Shown here: piece by piece, positions 45,720 to 55,607 of the stretch | Position numbering within the stretch: position 1 is the stretch's first letter | Layout of the letters: each line of letters starts with the position of its first letter | Source: Taenia hydatigena | Taxonomy: Eukaryota > Platyhelminthes > Cestoda > Cyclophyllidea > Taeniidae | Assembly (NCBI GenBank): GCA_036345935.2 | Contig: JADWOT020000001.1 | Location: 16,112,828-16,176,827 of the forward strand | Direction of reading: 5' to 3' | Length of the DNA: 64,000 nt | Program-made: the position numbers and the translations under genes | The notes under the pieces: model-generated | What the model saw: the letters and a program-made list of their open reading frames with translations, nothing else | Told to the model about the DNA's origin: nothing | Databases searched by the model: none

Positions 45720-46735
45720 TACCATTGAATACTAGGCTGAAAAGTAAATGGATTCCTCGCCGAAGCTTGAGCTCTTGGTTGGTCAGCCTTTTTTGGGCAC
45801 TTGTAATTATTAATAACCTGTCGGACCTTGCATCACTTGATTCGCTCTCATGATAGCACAGCTGTGTGGACCTGGAGGCCAAATCCGAGTAATTGTGTGT
45901 CATTGTCAACCTAAAATCAGGTATGCGCCTTAAATTAAGACTGGGGTGCTTCTTTGTTTTTTGCATTGGTGCTTCTCTAACTCAGTAGCTATGAAGGAGC
46001 TCATGACCACCAAATGGGGTTCTACTCGAAGTGTTGAGAAGTTTGCAAGTGTTGCACATTTCTACCTCTTACTACCTGATCTACAATAAGAGAAAAAGTA
46101 GTTTGGTAGAGGTGCTTGACATATAGGTCCATATCATGCCTGCGTAGTAGAGTGCAGAACTGAATGCAACAAAGAGGGATGTGTAAGAACAGGAGGTTCG
46201 ACTCCACACTGTGTATTTCACTCCAGCTTCTTTGAGGGATAAAGATCTGAGTCGAGAATAAGGGTGGCTGCATCAGCGTATGCCTAGAGCAGTGACAAAC
46301 AGTAATGTCAACACAACAGAACCGTTGAATTCATTACCCCTGGCCTCTCTGCAATACCATTTCTGAGGTGAGAGATATTTGTCCAATCATGTGTGAAGTA
46401 CATACTCCTGATGTTCATTCGTGGAAAATGTGCCTTGAGGACAGCTTGCGCTGTCACCCTTACAGAGACTAAGCCGTGCAAAGGAACGAAAATTTCTTCC
46501 ACTTACGACCGCATAAGGAGCTGATGGCTTGCGACTTCCAAACAGGGTCGATTGCATTGCTGCTCTTCTTCGGCCTCTGTACTCACACTCTCCCATGTCA
46601 AATGGTGCTCTCGTTTCCTTTATGCTCGGTGCCATTACCCAGCCATTGGCAACTCTTTAAAAATGTAGGCATTGCCGCCTGTATGCTTCGATTTAATTTC
46701 TTGTTCGAAGCATTGGCAGATAAATGCCACTACTG
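45720..46735. other. Stretch without recognised genes
   Basis: Overlapping frames on both strands near 46,387-46,739 have no recognisable motif. No duplicon similarity seen. Confidence 0.4.
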
Positions 46736-46739
46736 CTGA

Positions 46740-46850
46740 TACGATAAAACCAAGTGTCTGACCCTGCTAAGCCGATTGACATGCGACTCGTCCAGTGCCT
46801 TGAGTGGCTCTACCTGATTTGGGTGTGACAGACACGACTTGGAATGCATG
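46740..46850 (-). pseudogene. Isolated relic exon e2, copy E
   Basis: Minus frame LKALDESHVNRLSRVRHLVL, then a stop and SANAS, matching the HVDWLNRVAH...AANA pattern of copy A. Confidence 0.42.
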
Positions 46851-47413
46851 GTGCAGTAACTGTGGTGTAGGAATGCGTTCTATTAGCGCAAGTCTCCAAA
46901 CTACGCGCTAGTCACAGTGCGTGGTGGCAAGGAACCGAAGTAAATGACAAGCAAGTTAGCATGTACATGGACACGACTTTATCGCTAATTGTTGAGGCTG
47001 CTTTGGTTCTTACAAGCAATATCTTTTAATTCAAAAAGAGCATCTTTTAAATGAATTTGTTCTTATCCAATCCATTGCATTCAAGAAGTCTGGAGCTTCC
47101 TATTGCAATCTTTAACGCCTGACAGTATGCCAGGGAGGTAGCAGTCATTGTAATGACGAGGCATAGTGGTTATTCAAATTAAAGCTGACTGAAGCAAGCC
47201 TTGATATCTCTTTAATATTGTCTAGTAACCAATCACGATCCTATGGTATCCTAATAACGCATTACAATTGAATTCTGGACAGTCACTTATTTGGATACAA
47301 TTTTCTTGACTCTAGCTAACGGTACTTAACTCAATTACCGCCCACGAATGAAACTTACAGTCACAATGAGTAACGCAACTACGCAGCATAATATTTAGCC
47401 CCGAGACTCTGCT

Positions 47414-47683
47414 GTGCTACGACTTTCGCAATTTGCCTTTTTACCCAACCGATTTATGCTGAGGCAAGCAATGGCAGTGAGGCATCCGAATATTGTCAGT
47501 CGAGGGCCATTGTATGGAAGCTGCTACGCTCATACGTTTATGTTCCACAAACTCGTCAACTCACAAGTGTTTTTACACAGGATCCTCCATCGACCATCAT
47601 TCCTTCAAGTGTGGCAGCCGGTAGCTAATGAGGGGAAGCTTGAAGCAGTGGCAAATACTGGTTGGATGATGGCATTGGAGTAG
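47414..47683 (+). pseudogene. Protein kinase exon relic (subdomains III-V)
   Basis: A 90-codon open frame whose core, FMLRQAMAVRHPNIV then LYGSC and FMFHKLVNSQVFLHRILHR, matches the TAK1/MLK signature (FxxELRxxxxxxHPNIVxLYGxC, then the hinge and SLxxxLH). The insertion SRGP before LYG and loss of the hinge Met-Glu suggest decay. It ends 120 bases before HSP70 copy B; whether copy A has the same upstream exon is hidden by the window edge. Confidence 0.65.
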
Positions 47684-47804
47684 ATAGCGCACATCACAAA
47701 TAGTTTTAGCATCATCAGCTGCAGCTGATATGCAGGTTAGAAAAGATTGTGGGAATCATCATCGTCAGAATATACGCGTTAGCATTTGTGGATTCCACGA
47801 AAGC

Positions 47805-49575
47805 ATGTCAACGGGTCCATCCATTGGCATCGACCTAGGAACAACGTTCTCGTGAGTTGGTGTTGTCCAGAACGGCAGGGTTGAAATCATAGTTAACGAT
47901 CAGGGCAACCGCACAACGCCGAGTTGTGTTGATTTTACAGATCAGGAATGTCTCCTCGGTGAGGCTGCGAGGAGGCAGGCAGTTATGAACCCTACCAACA
48001 TGGTATTCGACGTAAAGCGTCTGATTGGATGCTATTTAAGGTAATAAATTCTGGAGGAGTACCAAAGATCGAGGTGCAGCACTGTGGCACGACAAAGCAT
48101 TTCATTGCTGAGCAGATCTCATCCATGGTACTGTCAAAGATGGAGAAGACAGCAGAGGCATACCTGGCGAGTAGGTGACAGATGCTGTCATCACAGTGCC
48201 GGCGTACTTTAATGTCAACCAGCATCAGGCCACGATCGATGCTGGAGAACTGGTAGGTTTAAATGTGCTGCGCCTCATCAATGAGCCGACTGCAGCTGCC
48301 ATCGCCTACGGTATGAATAAGAGTATCACCAGGCAGCGCAATGTGCTTATCTTAGATTGGGGCGGCGGCACCTTCGACGTCTCCATCATGTCCATACAGA
48401 ATGAAAAAATTGAGGTGAAGGCGGTTGGCGGCGACATACACCTGGGTGACGACATTACTTCTCTATTGGTAGACCACTTCGTGAAGACATTCAAGAGGGA
48501 CCACGAAGGAACAGACTTGACAATCAAAAAAAAGGTATCAACCGATTGAGAAAGGAGTGTGAGGAGGCAAAGAGGGTGTTGAGCTCGGCTGAGAATGCGA
48601 ACATTGAAGTAGTATTGTTGTTCAATGGCATTGATTTAATTGCAAATCTCACAAGGGCCATATTTGAGCAATTGTGCTCAGACCTCTTCAAAAGAACGAT
48701 GGATGCAGTAAAGACTGCGATGAGTGATGCAATGATAAAGAAGGCTGACATCAGCGAGATTGTGCTGGTGGGTGGATCAACGCGTATTCCAAAGGTAGAG
48801 GAGGTGTTGCGGGACTTCTTTGATGGCAAAGAGGTGAGGAGATCCATCAGTGCAGACGAGGCAGTGGCTACGGTGCGGCTATTTTGGTGGCAAATTTGAC
48901 CGGTGATGTGTCAACAGTGCCAAAGGGTTTGGTTTTGCCGAAAGTGGTCACATTCTCTTTGGGTATTGATGAACATGGTGATATTATGGCGGCGGTGATA
49001 GAGCGTAACACGCCAGTTCCAGCTAAGGCGAAGAGAACATTAATTAAACCTATCGACAACGCACCTGATATGCTGGTTCGCGTGCGTGAGGGCGAGTGTG
49101 TGAAGACGTGTGCCAACCACTTGTTGCGTGAGTTTTGGTTGACTAATCTCTCACCAGTACCGCGTGGTGAATGTGAAGTGAATATGACCTTCAAAATTGG
49201 CGAAAATGGCATCCTTCATGTGTCGGCAGTAGAAAAGTCGACAGGAATGCAAAATAGTATCATGACCACCAACTACAGGGATTGTATGTCTCAGAGGGAG
49301 ATAGGGCAGAAATTTTTAAGGAGGAGGATGAGGAGGAGAAGATTAGATCGACAGCGAAGCGTGAGTTGGTGGACTACGTCTACAGCATAAGAAGGAAATT
49401 GGAGAAAGAGGAGATGAAGAAGGAGACATAGGAGGAGAATCAAGACGCGATATTAGCGCGGTGTGAAGTGACGATCAGGTAGACGGACACCGAAGAAGAG
49501 GCCATAAAGGACAACTACGAAGAAATGCGCAAACGGTTAGAGAGCATGTGCAGTCTTTTGATGAAACCGAAGTAG
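47805..49575 (+). pseudogene. HSP70 pseudogene, copy B (complete length)
   Basis: Begins ATG with MSTGPSIGIDLGTTFS, then TGA (47,853-47,855) where Cys stands in HSP70s, then [18 protein letters not shown] and so on as copy A. It shares with copy A the TAA (48,042-48,044), the ~15-codon loss, the TAG in LGE*VTDAV, the missing base in the AVAYGAA region, the C-terminal frameshift and the end in the lid without EEVD. Private lesions: one G lost before that TAG (CTGGCGAG), and an A8 run at 48,526-48,533 where copy A has A7. Elsewhere it is nearer the family consensus (LVGGSTR, KECEEAKRVLSS). Not a functional chaperone. Confidence 0.96.
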
Positions 49576-51150
49576 TGCGGTTCGTGAACAAGGAGGTGGG
49601 AAACGTGAACTGAGATAGGTACCAAAAGCGACTTGAACGGCATCCAACTGTGAGTTAATGCAATTCCTCACCTATTGTGTCTTTCTTAGCCCACAATCAA
49701 CGAATTTGTGTGTATATTAAATGTACGCGTACAATACGATTAATTCGACCTGACCTGTAGATTTCCCTTGTCTTCTTTTGTTGCTCTCATGTGTGCGTTG
49801 CAGAGTGTGTATTCACCTCTTCTACTTTATTGGACCTCACTGACAAAGAAGGGAACACGGATATGACAGACGTTAGGAGGGACGCGTTTATTATAAAAAT
49901 CGCACAATACCTGCACGTGTAGGTGACTGAACGAAGGAGAATATAAATGTTCCAGGGAATATGGGCAGTTGCCAATTAACCGGGGAATACTTCAGGCCAA
50001 ATCCTTATTCCTTACCTCTGGATTCGTAGTACATTAGCAAACACCTGGTCTAGCTGGCGTGAGAGGCTGCGGACTTATCTCGATGGCCTGTCGTAGAGGG
50101 CCACTTGCAGTCTGTGAAGTTACAAATGCGATTCACAATCAAATTATTTAGCTACTACTCATCAAAACAGACGTTTTTGAAGTGCAGACTTACTGCGGTC
50201 CCTTTAACAGATGATTGGAATCCCGTACTAGTTATTTTTTGGTGGTGGCGAAGTCATAAATCAGTGTCTACCACTGCAAAAAAGGCATACCTGAGGAGTG
50301 GGCAAACTATTTCATTTTACCAGAGTTTTACTTGTAATGAATAGGTAATTTGTGGACAATAGTAATCAAGAAGTTTTGGATCTTTATAAAAGTCGCCCAA
50401 GATTTCTTTGAGGCTATATCACTTTTTCATAGGAATAGTCTCAGAAGTAACTTGGAACCCCAAGTGTAAGTAGAATATTCCGCCATGGCGCAGCATGTTG
50501 GAAAGGCGTCATTTAAATGTGGAAGCGATAATTAGTGTCGGTGCCATTCATGGTGGTAGTAGTAGGGAGTAGAGCTTTAACTTTGCAAGAAAAGGAAAGA
50601 AAAAAGGCAAAGTCGCGTAGGAATTGCTGGCTATAGATCCAGCAAGGTTTCAGCGAGGTGATGAAGGAAGCAGGAAGCATTTTCGGAACAACATCTCTGC
50701 AGAATTAGCTAGAAAGTTGGGTGGCACTTTCAACAATGCTTAATCAGTGGGAAAATGAAACGCCCTTCGAACGATTAGCAGGAGCAAGGTTTCACACGTC
50801 GAGGCGCTTTAAATTGCCACTGCTTAAGCTGTGTCGGTCACAGCGCGAAACATTTTCAGTGCTTCATGATTGTAAAATGACCTGCGATGGTGCCTAAACA
50901 GTGAACAGAGGCAGTAGAAAAAGCTAAGTAGGCACTTGGAGTTAAACGACAGCACCATGTAACAGGATGCGTCAGTAGGTGGTTAGACCATGACCCAAAA
51001 TGGCTGATTATGCATCAGTGATAAAAGACGTTCCCGAACTTTTAAATTCAGACTGACTGTGGTCAAAGGGGAACTAGTAGCAAGGTAGAGGAACAGAGCT
51101 TCGAGCTGCACTTATTTGTTTCCTCTTCCACTATTTTTGCAGTGCAGCTT
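49576..51150. other. Non-coding part of duplicon 1, copy B
   Basis: About 99% identical to 1,672-3,080 and, like it, without a convincing gene. Confidence 0.6.
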
Positions 51151-51189
51151 ATTGCGCTCAATTTCATCGAAACCACTGCAATACCCTGA

Positions 51190-51245
51190 AAAATGCGCAG
51201 CTCTGTTTAGCCAATCGATACACGACGTGACTAGCATGGTAAAGA
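51190..51245 (-). pseudogene. Inverted 'WLNRAAH' exon relic, copy B
   Basis: Minus frame SCIDWLNRAAHFSGY, counterpart of 3,295-3,350. Confidence 0.5.
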
Positions 51246-51744
51246 TCCGCATGTTTTCCACCTCGTTGGGGTTAGTTGTGAAGATCCGACACATGAAAGT
51301 TGTGCACCGATCGTCGGTGTACAATTTACGTCAGTGACGGCAACGGAAATGAATAAGACAATACCTAGTAGACAGGACATTCCCATCTCAAACAGACAGG
51401 GTATTATCAATCAGAAGTCACTGCACTGACGACCCTACAGCGCTTCGTTTGTGCCCTTCCGAACATCTATATGGAGCTGTCACCTCTGCTCACATCAGTC
51501 ATCGCATACAAGCCTGTTCACACAGGAGTCAGCGTGGTGCTTCATTCCCTCGTACGCTAACGATTGAGAAGAAGCATGAAGCTGTGACAAATCGTGATTG
51601 GATGAAAGGCTTCTAATAAGCACGACTCGTGACGATGCAGGCGTAGACTAAAGAAGCTGTGATATGGAGGCTTGTGATAATGAAAGCGTTCTCACACTAC
51701 AATTACTGCACGTCATTTTTAAAGGCGCCTTTGTCACACCAAAT

Positions 51745-52026
51745 CGGATGGAGCCACCTGAGGGTGGATGAAAGGTAGGAGTTAGCACCGGAGGAGCTGC
51801 ACGTCGATTGGCTAAATAGAGTCGCTCACATGGAATCCTTGCGTCAGCAGTCACCACATCCAGCCGCAAATGCGTTTGAGGAGATCACACACAATATTCC
51901 ATACAATATTCAGAAAGGCATGCAATATGTAACCCAATCGTGCTTCTACTAAATATCTTGTCAATAGCATTATTACTCCTGCCTAACTGGAGAAAAACTG
52001 GCTGATCTAGTGATGACAAATGAAGT
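51745..52026 (+). pseudogene. Relic exons e2 and e3, copy B
   Basis: e2 near 51,765-51,890 is nearly identical to copy A (LHVDWLNRVAHMESLRQQ). e3 near 51,980-52,026 ends at a GTGAGT donor. The switch from about 1.6% to about 10% divergence between copies A and B falls at e3. Confidence 0.5.
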
Positions 52027-53009
52027 GAGTGCTGGAGTTCTTATCTCCAGCAGCACCAGTCGCCTGACTAAGGCCACATTTCTCATGTTCGCAGCCAGTA
52101 TTTGGCCGTTGGCGTTAGCAGGTGGAAGTTCCTCTCTGCATTTGAGACTGCTGTCAGCCAATGTGACCATTGCAATGCTGATGGTGAATTCCTTTCCCAC
52201 TCCTTACCTTCCTATCTATAGCCCCATGCAGTTATTTCTATACCCGTAATTTCATTCACCTTCATATCGGTACCCTTTATTACATTCCATCTTCATGCAT
52301 TCCTGTATGCCTATTCGCCATCCGATTTGTCACACGACCGCGACCATTCTTGTTTTGAGGATCCAGTCATTTACTCTGCCATCCTTTTTCGATATTATTT
52401 AGCCATTATAAGGCAGCTTTTTTGTTTATCGTCCTATTTTTGTTAGCTTTGGAAGTGTTCCTTTCTGGACTTAGCTTTTTACTAATTACAAAATTTCCAA
52501 TCCACCTTGAAGTCATGTACTCCTCAATGGGTCCAGAATAGATGCGGACACTCATCAGAGCCATAAATTCCACAGTGTGTCTCTGATGTAGGTCTCCCCA
52601 TAAAATGCAATGATAAGGTGGCAGAGAAGAAGATCATTTTGTAAAATATAGACCTCTTCAATTATTTATCAACCACCCATTGCCTCCTTAAGCTTTGTAA
52701 ATGATGGATTTTAACCCTCATTACAATGATCGGTGTAGGATGAAGCTTCATTACCACCATAATCATAAATAGATTCACTATACCCGTTTGGAGCTAGGAT
52801 TCCAATGTTTGGCACGATTGTGACAACATACTGCAGAAAATCGCTTGAGGCAGCGGCTGATAGCTTGAATCAGGCCTTACACTGACAGTAGATCAGATCA
52901 GCCCTTTTTGCATTCTTTTTTTTGCCAACCCTTTTCCCTCTCTTGACAAGACCCATCATCTGTAAAGTTGGTGTGATTTAGGCATTTTCACCTAGAGCGG
53001 ATCCTGTCA

Positions 53010-53325
53010 TCCATCACGAGGACGTAAGACTAAGGAAGCAAATGGGTGGCGATAACTTTGGTGTGGCCTATCTGGGTCTCAAACGCCACATGGAGGCGGC
53101 AGTGAAAAAGGTTTTTAAAATTCAGAACTACGAAGCCTTCCTTTACGCAAGAAGCATAATGCAAAGGCCATCATTAACGCGCCGTGCGTATTTAGCCTCT
53201 GCTTTTATTCACTTTACGCTAGGAGTCTTTAGTGCTGCCGATTTCTCAGCCAATGGAGCTCTCCTAGACTGTCTAAGGTTTGCTGAGGAACACTAACTAG
53301 AAAATGCCAAGCTCATTTGAGCTAC
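53010..53325 (+). pseudogene. Protein kinase relic: ATP-binding exon e4, copy B (best preserved)
   Basis: The frame runs HHEDVRLRKQMGGDNFGVAY, LGLKRHMEAAVKKVFKIQNY, EAFL, then FSAADFSANGALLDCLRFAE to a stop at 53,296. It fits glycine loop (G-x-N-F-G-V-x-Y), VAxK lysine, the short helix C region and the hinge with 'GGSLxxxL' (NGALLDCL). The αC Glu and HPNIV block are unclear, as if a segment was replaced or frameshifted. Copy A (5,104-5,420) has lost the glycines. The frame is open for 84 codons from an internal ATG, but with no intact downstream catalytic exons in copy B I treat it as a relic. Confidence 0.65.
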
Positions 53326-53394
53326 CACTCGGGCTGATGCTCACTATCCCTTCCTTTCTTCGTTTCACACCATTTCTTTCTCTTGAAATTCAGG

Positions 53395-53450
53395 TCATCC
53401 TTCACGGCAAAGCGTATGGCAAGGTACACCAAAGGCTAAAAGAATAGGAA
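53395..53450 (+). pseudogene. Kinase relic exon e5, copy B
   Basis: After TCTCTTGAAATTCAG the frame VILHGKAYGKVHQRLKE, counterpart of 5,480-5,545. Confidence 0.38.
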
Positions 53451-55607
53451 AACTGGCTGCATAAGTTTCGCCTTTTGGCCTTGCTCACAACTTATTTACA
53501 TATTATTATCCTGAGAAGAGAAGCAAAATGTCAATTAATTGCTGAGATAAGCCAACCCTTCCAAATTATTCGACGAACATGCTTCTCACACAATTCATTT
53601 CACCCAAAGTAACTGACCCATTCCTGCTTGCTTGGTGATTTTGATTTTGAGGTACGCTACATGTATATATATATATATCCATGGTAGAGCCAAGACCAAT
53701 GCCTCAGGCAGAAGAGAGTGCATGAGTGGTACATGGGCCCAAATCCACCTTTTAGACCAGCCTCTACGTGGCGGCGAAGAGATGTCGGCAAAGTGGGGTG
53801 TTGTTGAAAGTGCCGTGGAAGAAGGAGAGCTGTCTGAGAAATCAAAGGTGTTGAGTGGTAATTTGCTATGCCCCTCGTGATTCCATTTGCAGATGCTGAG
53901 GCTAGAAAGAAGGCGACTGTGATTTGCATAAAACTGCCATCTTTATCAATCGCAGGTGATTGCCGTGTGGTATATCAAGTTTACGGGGTCGATTATCAAA
54001 AGTTGGCGTTTCCGACTGATTCGACCCAGTAGGCGTTTGAGTGATCGAGACCGCACTACTCAGAAGAGCATGCACAAGGAGTCTCAGTGAATCCCTAAGT
54101 GGTTGCCAGCTAGCCAGGGAAGAAAGTCTAGTTGTAAACCACAGTGGCTGAGAGGCTTCAACGGCGCGAAATAGCGTACAATGGTACCGATCTGTAGCGT
54201 GTTTAAAAAAGGTATCGTTAAATATCAACTCTTTAAGTTTTAGATCATGTGTGCATTCTAATCGCCTTTAGAAACTTTGTAAGCTCCCTGGCATTGCCGA
54301 ACCATTTAATTATTTGTGTTTCTGTTCGTGTGGGGACGGATCCATATTTGCAAACGCATTAGCCTCCAAGAATCAAATATTTTATTTTATTAGGATGAAA
54401 ACAGCTTTTTTGTTGTAATTGCCATCGATTTTTAAAATTAGCGGTCGTTGTCCAGTGCGCCACATATATGTGACATGGGTCGTTTGTTAGGCAAGTACGA
54501 TCGGTCATACTGTTTCGTGCCACAGGGGCGTTAATTCAAATCAGCACAAGTAAAAAAGACCTAGTCAATTTGTTATGTTGATGGCATTTATCTGTGCAAT
54601 GGTTGCTGGGACGTGCAGCGAAATCACTCGATCCCCTACAAATTGTGTTTTCGCTTTAACAGCATGATCAGAAGACAAGACAAGTAAACACTTAGCTCTT
54701 CTGTGTCCCAGAGGAACCAATTATAAGCTTTACATAGGCTCTGCGGAAAGGGTGGATAGGAAAAATGGGGCCGGATGGGAGGAACTTTTACCCAAAACAT
54801 GGATAATGATTCACTTAAGTGCTCCTGCTAGGTAAGTGAGATGGTATGCGAATCAGGGGTCACTATTAGGCAAACTGATAAGATCCCAGCCCTCAAAGCA
54901 AGGGATTTAGTCCACGATATAAAGTTCTTTTAGGTTATAAGGCCTGAAGTATTCAATAGCCATATGAAGGCCTCACTCGAAGTGGGAGGAGCGAGACATC
55001 CCGATTATGCCCTCTAAGCGTCCCTGTCACTGCCTACCGTACAGCCACTTATCAATTCGTGGATAAACAACTACAGTCAACCCTTTGGTTTCTTATTTAT
55101 ATCAGTTTGACCAAAGTGCTAAGTCAAAAACGGGTATGTGAGTAGGGGAGGCAAACCACTTTAGTAGAATGCCACTGAGTGGTGGTGTTTTTCGTGGAGA
55201 ATAAATTAAGTTTCCGCTTTTATGTCAGATCTTTATACATTTGTTTTAACTGCAACCTAATATTAGTATTTACCACAGAGGAATCAAATTTTATGTCCTG
55301 ATTTCACCACTTGAATTCGCACGTCACACCTTTGTGACACATGGAATATACAAATTTGTGGTAGCTGGCAATGACACTGCAGCGTAATACCGCTGTCAGT
55401 AAATGCAGTTCATGAGCTGCTGGTGGTAAGTTCTTTCTTCATTCCTTACCTTGCTCGCCATAACTCCACGTATTTATTCGCAAACTCACACCTTATCCAT
55501 TACAACGGTGTTTCCTTTATTCCACTCCATGTTCATGCACTTCTGTATGTCTTCTCACCTTCTGATTCATCATATATCTATGGTTCTTCTTGTATTGAGG
55601 ATACAGT
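53450..55607. other. Right part of duplicon 1 copy B without recognised exons
   Basis: About 10% diverged from 5,546-7,735. A partly conserved frame at 53,640-53,880 (IHGRAKTNASG, GGEEMSAKW) is noted under copy A. Confidence 0.4.
53661..53679. repeat. (TA)n microsatellite, expanded only in copy B
   Basis: ATGTATATATATATATATCC; copy A has ATGTGCATATATCC at the same place (about 5,752). Confidence 0.8.

Larger units (their letters stand above)
47905..55607 (+). repeat. Segmental duplicon 1, copy B
   Basis: Counterpart of 1-7,735. Homology begins at least at 47,905, limited only by the window edge in copy A, and ends at 55,607, where AGGATACAGTCAAGGGACTG departs from copy A. Copy B lacks the rest of tandem unit 2 and the kinase C-lobe relic that copy A carries at 7,735-9,085. 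Confidence 0.93.

Noticed and set aside
46195..46205. GGTTCGACTCC, an exact match to the tRNA/SINE B box
   Set aside because: No A box at the right distance upstream and no acceptor-stem pairing, so no tRNA or tRNA-derived SINE is supported.
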